NCBI GenBank assembly: GCA_938021685.1
Contig: CALIFM010000207.1
Coordinates: 1-7,482, forward strand
Length of the DNA stretch: 7,482 nucleotides
Direction of reading: 5' to 3'
Source: an uncultured Gammaproteobacteria bacterium
GTDB taxonomy: Bacteria; Pseudomonadota; Gammaproteobacteria; Arenicellales; Poriferihabitantaceae
Part shown: one piece after another, positions 1 through 6,171 of the stretch
Layout of the letters: each line of letters begins with the position of its first letter
Position numbering within the stretch: the stretch's first letter is position 1
Position numbers and translations under genes: made by a program
Notes under the pieces: generated by a model
The model's input: the letters and a program-made list of their open reading frames with translations, nothing else
What the model was told of the DNA's origin: nothing
Databases searched by the model: none

Positions 1-104
1 ACGGTGGCTGGTATACACATAACATTGCTGATGATCGCTACTTATATTCTGGACTGCATCAGAATCCGTACCAAACCTTGCAAGGTTTTTCAGCTAAACG
101 CTAA
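1..104 (+). other. Partial reading frame entering from upstream (frame 3), ending TAA at 102-104
   Basis: Frame 3 is open from the window edge for 33 residues (begins GGWYTHNIADD, ends QTLQGFSAKR) and stops at 102-104. Its codons (GAT, TAT, CGC, TTA, CAA, GGT) match those of the genes in this window. The overlapping frame 1 over the same bases uses ATA twice and AGA, which is less typical. The segment is therefore probably coding. It is either the C-terminus of an upstream gene overlapping the ATP-grasp gene, or the true N-terminal part of that ATP-grasp gene, separated from the rest by a one-base frameshift in the T run at 86-90. Removing one T joins the frames as LQGF-QLNAKQFN. I do not recognise a family from these residues alone. 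That it is coding is fairly likely; which of the two explanations holds is undecided. Confidence 0.4.
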
Positions 105-849
105 GCAATTTAATCATCAGCGCGGCATCTTCTCTAAATTAGAGATTGATCAAAATATCCCTAAGCAATGGCGTTTGTCACAAAACTATGATGATGGCGT
201 CTCTGTGCCTAAAACATGGCCTGTGTTTGTTAAGCCAGAGTGGGGCCAGAACGCCAGCGGGGTGCGCCGTGCGGATAATATTACACAACTTGCACAAATC
301 AGAGCTGACAATGCAGCTGAAGATATCCGCTTTCTTGTACAGCAAGGAGCATCAGGTAAACGAGAGTTTGAAGTATTTTCTATCCGCCACCACCAAGATC
401 GAGGCCGTTATGCTGTTTTTACTGTTAGCGAGGCGGTGAACGATGCGGAACTAAACCCAGTTAACAGCATCAATAACAAAAGCACACGTTATGTTGAACT
501 AGATGATGAATTTGATCAAAAAATGTATAACCAGCTTTGGCTGTTAGTTGATCAATTAGGGCCATATAATATCTCCAGAGCAAGCTTAAGCGCTGATTCT
601 ATCGAAGACTTATTAGCAGGGCATTTTAAAGTCATTGAAATCAATTTATTTTTACCCATGCCGATTAATTTGCTTGATCAAAAATATAATACAAGAGCGA
701 TTTTTAAAAAAGTAATGCACTACATGATGTGTCTAGCGAAAGTGACGCGCAATCGTGATAAATTAGCGGCAGAGAAACCCGTGTTTACCAAAGTCATGAT
801 GTATAACCGACGTAGTAAGTGGATCAATACCTTGAGAGCGCGAATATGA
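4..849 (+). CDS. ATP-grasp ligase-like protein, 5' end incomplete or uncertain
   Basis: This is an ATP-grasp-fold protein, a family that joins a carboxylate to an amine through an acyl-phosphate. Numbering codon 4-6 as residue 1, the ATP-binding lysine motif is VFVKPEWGQNASGV (74-87). A further strand, FLVQQGASGKREFEVFSI, lies at 110-127, and the C-terminal metal-binding strand is KVIEIN at 209-214 (E212, N214). The upstream partner motif reads ISRASLSADSIEDLL (190-204). In relatives as I remember them an Asp (R-x-D) stands where S194 is, so one metal ligand seems lost. The start is unclear: frame 1 is open to the window edge, ATG 31 lacks a good Shine-Dalgarno, and codon use suggests frame 3 is coding before base 90, so the true N-terminus may lie upstream across a frameshift. 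The stop overlaps the next start as ATGA (846-849), indicating translational coupling. The substrate is unknown. D-Ala-D-Ala-ligase-like automated names would be over-specific. Confidence 0.7.
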   Translation: MAGIHITLLMIATYILDCIRIRTKPCKVFQLNAKQFNHQRGIFSKLEIDQNIPKQWRLSQNYDDGVSVPKTWPVFVKPEWGQNASGVRRADNITQLAQIRADNAAEDIRFLVQQGASGKREFEVFSIRHHQDRGRYAVFTVSEAVNDAELNPVNSINNKSTRYVELDDEFDQKMYNQLWLLVDQLGPYNISRASLSADSIEDLLAGHFKVIEINLFLPMPINLLDQKYNTRAIFKKVMHYMMCLAKVTRNRDKLAAEKPVFTKVMMYNRRSKWINTLRARI

Positions 850-1754
850 AAAAACTCAAGGCAATGCTGTATGCATGGATTAGCAAAAAATTTATGGATG
901 GCTGCAGCAATTACAACACCTTGGCAGTGCGCAAGGCTTGCCGATCAAAGGCGCAAGGGCGGGCGGTGTTTGCAAAGCATGGAGTACCGCACGCGCAAGG
1001 CACTATTTTTTTATGGCCGTGGACGGCCCATAAATTTGCAAAAGAGCATGGCTTTCCGTTAGTCATCAAGCCCAATGTAAGTGGTTATTCTCGCGGCAGC
1101 TACTTCCCGATTAATAACTTTAAGCAGTTATATAAAGCAATCGCCTTAGCCAAAATTTGGTGGCCAACAACCGTGATAGAGCAGTATTTAGAGGGCGCAA
1201 ATTACCGTGTATTAGCCACGGACCACAGCTTAGTTTCTGTTATTCGCCGCTATGCACCGTTTGTAGTTGGAAACGGTAAGGACACGATCTCACAACTGAT
1301 CGATGAAGAAAATCAAGTGCGCGAGCAAATGCAATTGCATCCGGTTATCTTTCCTTTGAAAAAAGATGAACCGGTCATTAAATATTTGGCAAATCATAAC
1401 TACAGTCTGCAATCTGTGCCAGCAGATGGCGCACAAGTTGAGCTATTTCATCGTGTGGCTTTGGCACCTGGCGGAGTAGTAGAAACAATTGATCGAAACA
1501 CTATTCCAGAAGAAAACCGCGAACTTTTCTATCAAGTGGTAAAAATGTTTGATGCCAACGTATTTGGCATTGATGTGATTTTTGAAAAAGGCATAGAAAC
1601 AAGTTATAAAGAGCAAAAATGTATCTTTATTGAAGTTAACTCAAGGCCTTATATCAAAATGCATTATTACCCTCGTTATGGTGAAAAAGATGACCTGTCT
1701 GCGGGCATCGCAGAGCTAGACCAGCTAGAAATTGGCGACAAAGATATTTTTTAA
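846..1754 (+). CDS. Stand-alone ATP-grasp ligase, cyanophycin synthetase/GshF type
   Basis: This 302-residue soluble protein has an ATP-grasp domain over most of its length. Visible motifs are LVIKPNVSG (72-80, ATP-binding Lys) with a Gly/Ser loop to G84, IEQYLEGANYRVLA (111-124), FVVGNGKDTISQLID (139-153), FGIDVIF (240-246, metal ligand D243) and IFIEVNSRPYIKMHYYP (260-276, metal ligands E263 and N265). The order EGxxYR, VVGxGKxTIxxLID, GIDxxF, IEVNxxPxxKMHxxP is that of the ATP-grasp part of cyanophycin synthetase (CphA) and GshF. The Mur-ligase half of CphA and the glutamate-cysteine ligase half of GshF are both absent. The catalytic residues look complete, so an active carboxylate-amine ligase is likely. 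ATG 846 is chosen over GTG 819 because it overlaps the upstream stop (ATGA) and has GAGAG at 834-838. The gene ends in a one-base overlap with the MFS gene, suggesting the MFS protein handles its product. Amino-acid substrates cannot be deduced. Confidence 0.85.
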   Translation: MKKLKAMLYAWISKKFMDGCSNYNTLAVRKACRSKAQGRAVFAKHGVPHAQGTIFLWPWTAHKFAKEHGFPLVIKPNVSGYSRGSYFPINNFKQLYKAIALAKIWWPTTVIEQYLEGANYRVLATDHSLVSVIRRYAPFVVGNGKDTISQLIDEENQVREQMQLHPVIFPLKKDEPVIKYLANHNYSLQSVPADGAQVELFHRVALAPGGVVETIDRNTIPEENRELFYQVVKMFDANVFGIDVIFEKGIETSYKEQKCIFIEVNSRPYIKMHYYPRYGEKDDLSAGIAELDQLEIGDKDIF

Positions 1755-2953
1755 TGCGTTCACTCGCACGCACATTTTATCAATACCTTTCGCTACACTC
1801 ATTATTGATCGGCGTTTTCCCCTTTTTCCTGCCTGTTTATTTGTGGACACGTGATTATCGGTTAGGTGAAATTTCTATTTTTATCAGCATAAGCGGACTC
1901 GCTTTTTGCATTGCACTTTGGTGCTGGGACCGTATTCGCTGTCAAATCAATTTTACTCAGCTTATTGCGCTTTCCTTAGTGTTGGAAGTAGTGCTTCTAC
2001 TGACTGTGTTTTTATTGGATATCGATCGCTGGGCTGGCTTGTTAGCGGTCGGTTTTAGCTACGGCATATATAATTGCTTTTTTTGGACCACCCAACGTGC
2101 TCTGTTCTTTGAACGCATAGATGAAAGCAACTCAGGGCGGCAATACGGCAACCTACAGATGTATGTCGGTCTTGTGCTGCAAATTGGTATTTTAATCGGT
2201 GGGCTGTTATTAGAAAAACTTGGCTTTGCTTACGTGCTTGGTTTCAGCCTAATTAGCTGCATTGTGGGCTTTTATGTGCTTTCTAAAAATCCAGTCCAAG
2301 AAATGGCCTTGCACCGTGTTAAGCCTTTAAGTTTTAGCCAAATCATTCGATTTCGTGACTCTCATGCATCCAAACCTATATTTATGGTGGATGGAATTTA
2401 TTTGTTCCTTGAAAGCTTTTTTTGGGTTATTTCACTGTTCTTATTAGCACATGAAAGCTTTCTAGCACTCGGTCTTACAGTTATGTCACTAGCAGTACTG
2501 TTTGGCATCATCTTTTACTTACTTAAAAACACCATTGATCGCTTAGATACTTGGCATATCTATCGGCTTGCTGTTGCCTTATATGCATTGTCGTGGTTGC
2601 TACGCGCCAATGTAAATGAAGGGCAAAGCCTGCTAGTGCTGTTTATCCTTTTAGTTGTTATCACGTTTTGCACTTCGTTTTTTCGCTTGGCGATGAATAA
2701 ACGTTTTTACGACTTAGCCAAAATAACACTAAACCATCAATATTTGGTGCTTAAGAGCTATTACTCACAAATCATCATTGCGGTTAGCTTTTTGGTGTTT
2801 GGCTTGCTGACATTACACAGCAACGAAAGCGAAAAACTATTAATGCCCGTATATTGGGCTGCTAGCATTATTTCGCTTAGCTTTTTGTTGTATGGGGTAA
2901 GCTATGCGCAAGAAAAGCGGCAAGCTAAAATGACATTGTCGAGCAAAATTTAG
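1754..2953 (+). CDS. MFS transporter, probable exporter for the ATP-grasp product
   Basis: This is a 399-residue inner-membrane protein with about twelve hydrophobic segments, near residues 11-31, 37-58, 67-88, 93-113, 134-157, 158-178, 208-231, 236-257, 268-284, 291-312, 330-354 and 362-384. A longer polar loop at 179-207 divides two six-helix halves, the major facilitator superfamily layout. The segment after helix 4 (WTTQRALFFERIDESNSGRQYG, 111-132) sits where many MFS proteins carry a conserved Arg/Gly loop. ATG 1754 shares its A with the TAA stop of the preceding ligase gene (TAATG), so translation is coupled and a separate strong ribosome site is not evident. Peptide-ligase clusters often carry such a transporter, for example the bacilysin genes with ligase BacD and MFS efflux protein BacE, so export of a peptide-like product is a reasonable inference. 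Direction and substrate are not shown by the sequence. The gene ends 11 bases from a convergent gene with no strong terminator between. Confidence 0.85.
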   Translation: MRSLARTFYQYLSLHSLLIGVFPFFLPVYLWTRDYRLGEISIFISISGLAFCIALWCWDRIRCQINFTQLIALSLVLEVVLLLTVFLLDIDRWAGLLAVGFSYGIYNCFFWTTQRALFFERIDESNSGRQYGNLQMYVGLVLQIGILIGGLLLEKLGFAYVLGFSLISCIVGFYVLSKNPVQEMALHRVKPLSFSQIIRFRDSHASKPIFMVDGIYLFLESFFWVISLFLLAHESFLALGLTVMSLAVLFGIIFYLLKNTIDRLDTWHIYRLAVALYALSWLLRANVNEGQSLLVLFILLVVITFCTSFFRLAMNKRFYDLAKITLNHQYLVLKSYYSQIIIAVSFLVFGLLTLHSNESEKLLMPVYWAASIISLSFLLYGVSYAQEKRQAKMTLSSKI

Positions 2954-2964
2954 CTCAGTTTCAC

Positions 2965-3249
2965 TTACAGATTAGTTTGCTCAATTAGCGTTAATTTTTC
3001 TAAACGCGAAAGCTTTTTGATCTCATGTTCACGCTGGCTAGCAACCGAACGATTAGTAGCCTTTTCTTGATACACCAACCTAACTGGGCGGCGCGAGCGT
3101 GTATAGCTTGCACCTTTGTGGTCACTGCTATTGTGTTCAGAGATACGACGTGTAACATCGGTAGCAATGCCCGTGTATAAACTGCTATCAGCACAGACAA
3201 CGATATAGACAAACCATGGTGTGCTTTCTGTTTGTGTTTTCTTAGACAT
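2965..3249 (-). CDS. GIY-YIG domain protein, small single-domain (UPF0213/YhbQ-like)
   Basis: This 94-residue protein consists almost entirely of a GIY-YIG nuclease-fold domain. The two signature strands read FVYIV (13-17) and LYTGIA (24-29), followed by the DVTRRISEHN helix (31-40) with the conserved Arg, then KGASYTRSRRPVRLVY (45-60) and the helix EHEIKKLSR (74-82), in which E76 fits the metal-binding Glu of the family. Length and motif spacing match the UPF0213/YhbQ group of stand-alone GIY-YIG proteins, which bind or cut DNA in vitro but lack a settled physiological role. This is not a mobile intron endonuclease or UvrC: no extra DNA-binding or helix-hairpin-helix domain is present. The ATG at 3249 follows an in-frame TAA, and the nearest purine-rich stretch (GAAG) lies almost against the start, so the ribosome site looks weak. 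It is divergent from the dehydrogenase gene and convergent with the MFS gene, with no evident functional link to either. Confidence 0.88.
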   Translation of the reverse strand: MSKKTQTESTPWFVYIVVCADSSLYTGIATDVTRRISEHNSSDHKGASYTRSRRPVRLVYQEKATNRSVASQREHEIKKLSRLEKLTLIEQTNL

Positions 3250-3362
3250 CTTCAGATATTAAATGTTATCCAGCTGATAGCAGATTTGGGCACTGATAAC
3301 TCATATGGTTTAAGTTGAATTAGTCAGGTAAAAGCGTATTGCTATTAAATGACTCAGTACGC

Positions 3363-3371
3363 TGTTATGAT
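3363..3371 (+). promoter_or_regulatory. Candidate extended -10 promoter for the D-lactate dehydrogenase gene
   Basis: TG-T-TATGAT matches the extended -10 pattern TGnTATAAT with one mismatch, 34 bases before the ATG at 3406. No good TTGACA-like hexamer lies 16-18 bases upstream, which fits an extended -10 promoter. This is a pattern match only. Confidence 0.35.
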
Positions 3372-3405
3372 TATAGTTTAAGCTCACCAGCAACAGGTTA
3401 TCTTC

Positions 3406-4794
3406 ATGGGTAAAAGTCAGCAATCAATCAAGCCACTGAAGCAAGCATTGGTTGAATTACATGCAGTATTTGCAGAGCGCGTACAAACGGGCACCGCTGT
3501 TTGTATTCAGCATGGTCACGATGAATCTTTCCATGAAGGTGCTGCACCGGATTGCGTCATTGCGGTGCAGAGCACCGAGGAAGTGCAGCAGATTGCAGAA
3601 ATATGCTCAATGCATAGCGTTGCGATGGTGCCATGGGGGCAGGGTACCTCATTAGAAGGCCAAGTGGCGGCTTTGCAGGGTGGTGTTTGCATCGACCTTT
3701 CACAAATGAATCAAGTGCTACAAGTCAATGCCGAAGACTTAGACGTCGTGCTGCAACCGGGCGTAACTCGGCGGCAACTTAATGAACACTTACGCGACAC
3801 TGGGTTGTTTTTTCCGATTGATCCGGGTGCCGATGCTTCATTAGGCGGTATGGCATCCACACGTGCTTCGGGTACTAATGCGGTGCGTTACGGCACGATG
3901 CGTGAGAACGTACTTAATGTCACTGCGGTGCTGGCAAGTGGTGAAGTGATTAAAACCGCGCATAGGGCGCGTAAATCTTCTGCGGGCTATGACTTGACGC
4001 GCTTATTCGTTGGTGCTGAAGGTACTTTAGGCATCATCACCGAACTATGCGTGCGTGTCTATGGCCGGCCAGAGGCTAAGTCAAGTGCACAGTGCACGTT
4101 CAACTCAATAGATGATGCAGTGCAAACGGTAATCGAGGCGATTCAAATCGGCGTTCCCGTTGCCAGAATTGAATTGTTGGACCACTTAAGTGTGCAGGCT
4201 ATTAATAGTTATTCAGACCTCGATTTGCCGCAAATGCCGTTGCTGTTGATGGAATTTCACGGCAGTGAAGCAGGGGTAAAAGAGCAAGCTGAAACCATTG
4301 CTGCGATTGCTGAACAATACAACAGTGTGGACTTTATTTGGACAACGGATCCGCAAGAGCAAGCTAAGATTTGGCGCGCCCGCCATGATGCAGCCTATGC
4401 CATCAAAGCCATGCGCAGTGATGGCGAAATATGGTCAACTGATGCCTGTGTACCTATTTCAAAATTGGCCAAGTGCATCAGTGATACCGTTGCTGACCTT
4501 GAAGAGTCGAATATATTAGCGCCGATTGTTGGCCACGTTGGGGACGGTAATTTCCATTTGTGTATGTTGGTAGACCACAAAAGCGCTAAAGAAGTGGCCG
4601 CAGCACAGGCTTTGCATGAGCGTATGATCAAACGGGCAATTAGTTTAGACGGAACATGTACCGGCGAGCACGGCATTGGTTATGGTAAACGTGAGTTTTT
4701 GCAGCACGAGCTTGGCCCAGCGGTCGATGTGATGCGCAGCATAAAAGCAGCTTTAGACCCACAGAGTTTGATGAACCCTGGCAAAGTGGTGTAG
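3406..4794 (+). CDS. FAD-linked D-lactate dehydrogenase / 2-hydroxyacid oxidase (LDHD/GlcD family)
   Basis: The 462-residue protein is of normal family length. It would oxidise D-lactate or a similar D-2-hydroxyacid to the 2-oxoacid, passing electrons through FAD to cytochrome c or the quinone pool. An N-terminal FAD-binding domain of the VAO/PCMH type spans roughly 45-222, with PWGQGTSLEG (76-85), LQPGVTRRQLNEHL (116-129), DPGADASLGGMASTRASGTN (139-158) and VGAEGTLGIITE (202-213). The FAD-oxidase C-terminal domain follows, with GHVGDGNFH (376-384, metal/substrate histidines), TGEHGIGYGKRE (419-430) and DPQSLMNPGK (451-460). The GTSLEGQ and RASGTNAVRYG wording is closer to mitochondrial-type D-lactate dehydrogenase (LDHD, yeast Dld1) than to GlcD, but glycolate or another 2-hydroxyacid cannot be excluded. 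No signal peptide or membrane helix is seen, so it is probably a peripheral or cytoplasmic enzyme. ATG 3406 has CAGG eight bases upstream. It appears monocistronic: divergent on the left, hairpin on the right, with no GlcE/GlcF partner genes beside it. Confidence 0.88.
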   Translation: MGKSQQSIKPLKQALVELHAVFAERVQTGTAVCIQHGHDESFHEGAAPDCVIAVQSTEEVQQIAEICSMHSVAMVPWGQGTSLEGQVAALQGGVCIDLSQMNQVLQVNAEDLDVVLQPGVTRRQLNEHLRDTGLFFPIDPGADASLGGMASTRASGTNAVRYGTMRENVLNVTAVLASGEVIKTAHRARKSSAGYDLTRLFVGAEGTLGIITELCVRVYGRPEAKSSAQCTFNSIDDAVQTVIEAIQIGVPVARIELLDHLSVQAINSYSDLDLPQMPLLLMEFHGSEAGVKEQAETIAAIAEQYNSVDFIWTTDPQEQAKIWRARHDAAYAIKAMRSDGEIWSTDACVPISKLAKCISDTVADLEESNILAPIVGHVGDGNFHLCMLVDHKSAKEVAAAQALHERMIKRAISLDGTCTGEHGIGYGKREFLQHELGPAVDVMRSIKAALDPQSLMNPGKVV

Positions 4795-4799
4795 TAGAT

Positions 4800-4819
4800 A
4801 CTCGCCTATATGAGCGAGT
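4800..4819. terminator. Hairpin between convergent genes, candidate terminator
   Basis: ACTCGC (4800-4805) pairs perfectly with GCGAGT (4814-4819) across an eight-base loop, six bases after the dehydrogenase stop. On the + strand TTTGGCTT follows, a poor but partly U-rich tail. On the - strand there is no T run. It sits between two genes that both end here, so termination is plausible, mainly for the + strand transcript. Confidence 0.4.
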
Positions 4820-4863
4820 TTGGCTTCAACCAACACCAACAACAGAACTTGTTATTAGCTCTT

Positions 4864-6165
4864 CTAATCAGAGTTTAAATATACTGGTTCAATTTCAGAG
4901 TTAAAACTCGGTAATGTCGCTTGTGGCTTGCTAGCTAATAATTGCACGGTACCAATGTAGTTCTCTAAGAAGCCACCTTCGCAGTAGCACAAGTAAAATT
5001 CCCACATACGGCTAAACGAGGCAGGGTAGCCCATTTTTTTAACATTTTCAGCCTGCTCAAAAAAGCGTTCGCGCCAATCAGCCAAGGTGCGGGCATAATG
5101 TAAACCGATGTCTTCAAGGTGGACAATTTGAAGGTTGCTAGCGTTTGCAATTGAAGTACTCAGGGTGCTGATGGACGATAAAAAACCACCAGGAAAAATA
5201 TATTTTTTTATAAAGTCTACCTCGCTGAGTGCTCGTTTGTAGTACTGATCAGCGATCGTGATTGCCTGAATCAACATCAAACCATCTTGCTTTAAAAGCC
5301 GGCTACACTGTTTGAAGTAATTATCTAGATATTGATGTCCTACAGCTTCAACCATTTCAATTGAGACCAACTTATCATAACGCCCTTCAAGGTCACGGTA
5401 GTCTTTAAGTAGCAGGGTTATTTGCTCACTGAGGCCAGCCTCTTCAACACGTTTTTTGGCTAGTTGATACTGCTCTTTCGACAAAGTGGTGGTGGTAACT
5501 TTGCAGCCATAATGCTGTGCAGCATAAATAGCAAAACCGCCCCAGCCAGTGCCTATTTCAATAATATGGTCGTCAGCTTGCAAATCAATTTTTTTACAAA
5601 TACGTTCTAATTTGCAAGTTGCCGCTTCATCAAGTGTCGCCGCTTCGTTGGGATAAAACGCGCTGGAATACATCATTCTTTTGTCTAAAAACAAAGCAAA
5701 AAATGCATTACCTAAATCATAATGTGCTGCAATATTTTTACGGCTGCCTTTGCGCGAATTACGGCTTAACCAATGCAGTGCTTTATGCAGAGGTTGACTC
5801 AATCTTGTGAAACGATAATCCAACTCATCCAGTACATCAGCGTTACGTAAAAACAAGCGCACTAAGCCCACAATATCTGAACAACGCCAATGCCCTTTAA
5901 TATACGCTTCGCCGCCACTAGTCGTGCCGCCAAGCGCTAAATCACGCCAAACACTAGAATGATCAATATGCAGCACAATCGGCTTTTCACTTTCTTTAGG
6001 TGTAGAGCCAAAGCTGTACTCATGGCCGTGCTCGTGCACGATCAAGCACCCGTGTTTGATTTCTTGTAATCGTTTGATAACAAGCTTACGCGAAATACGA
6101 TCGGCAAAACCTAATTCTGGTGCAAAGTTCGGTGTGGCGCTTAATTCAGGGATAGATTGCTTCAT
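4864..6165 (-). CDS. Cyclopropane-fatty-acid-synthase-like SAM methyltransferase (COG2230), variant active site
   Basis: This 433-residue protein would transfer a methyl group from S-adenosylmethionine to a double bond of a phospholipid acyl chain. The N-terminal lipid-binding domain of the Cfa family covers about 1-140 (GGTTSGGEAYIKGHW, 79-93; LVRLFLRN, 101-108). The methyltransferase domain follows, with AAHYDLGNAFFALFLD (146-161), MMYSSAFYP (164-172), SAM loop IIEIGTGWGGFA (201-212), KDYRDLEGRYDKLVSIEM (254-271) and IFPGGFLSS (323-331). By eye against E. coli Cfa, bicarbonate-site residues C139 and H266 correspond to S168 and Q300 here, while E239 and Y317 are kept as E273 and Y357. This pattern resembles the Cfa homologues found with DUF1365 genes, such as mycobacterial UfaA1 or the furan-fatty-acid methyltransferase of Rhodobacter sphaeroides, more than housekeeping Cfa. 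The ATG lies six bases after the DUF1365 stop without a clear Shine-Dalgarno, so it is probably coupled. True cyclopropane synthesis is not excluded. Confidence 0.88.
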   Translation of the reverse strand: MKQSIPELSATPNFAPELGFADRISRKLVIKRLQEIKHGCLIVHEHGHEYSFGSTPKESEKPIVLHIDHSSVWRDLALGGTTSGGEAYIKGHWRCSDIVGLVRLFLRNADVLDELDYRFTRLSQPLHKALHWLSRNSRKGSRKNIAAHYDLGNAFFALFLDKRMMYSSAFYPNEAATLDEAATCKLERICKKIDLQADDHIIEIGTGWGGFAIYAAQHYGCKVTTTTLSKEQYQLAKKRVEEAGLSEQITLLLKDYRDLEGRYDKLVSIEMVEAVGHQYLDNYFKQCSRLLKQDGLMLIQAITIADQYYKRALSEVDFIKKYIFPGGFLSSISTLSTSIANASNLQIVHLEDIGLHYARTLADWRERFFEQAENVKKMGYPASFSRMWEFYLCYCEGGFLENYIGTVQLLASKPQATLPSFNSEIEPVYLNSD

Positions 6166-6171
6166 TTATTA

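Noticed and set aside
871..1062. 63-codon open frame inside the second ATP-grasp gene.
   Set aside because: It lies wholly within a well-supported gene in another frame and shows no domain-like sequence; the same applies to the small frames at 146-439, 3452-3655 and 4298-4519.
2941..2956. Near-palindrome GAGC-AAAATTTA-GCTC across the MFS stop codon, considered as a terminator.
   Set aside because: The stem has only four GC-containing pairs plus weak AT pairs with a mismatch, and no T run follows on either strand.
2965..3249. GIY-YIG gene considered as a homing endonuclease marking a mobile element.
   Set aside because: It is a short single-domain UPF0213-type protein with no DNA-binding tail, no flanking repeats and no interrupted host gene.
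4395..4676. 93-codon open frame antisense to the D-lactate dehydrogenase gene.
   Set aside because: The + strand frame carries conserved family motifs throughout (GHVGDGNFH, GEHGIGYGKRE); the antisense frame is a shadow without recognisable features.
5619..5810. 63-codon + strand frame inside the Cfa-like gene.
   Set aside because: It overlaps the conserved AAHYDLGNAFF and MMYSSAF region of the - strand protein and has no supporting signal; the - strand frames at 3000-3212 and 4965-5150 are likewise shadows.
4864..6165. Assigning the gene symbol cfa.
   Set aside because: The bicarbonate-site substitutions and the DUF1365/flavoprotein neighbourhood indicate a paralogous subfamily whose product may not be a cyclopropane fatty acid.
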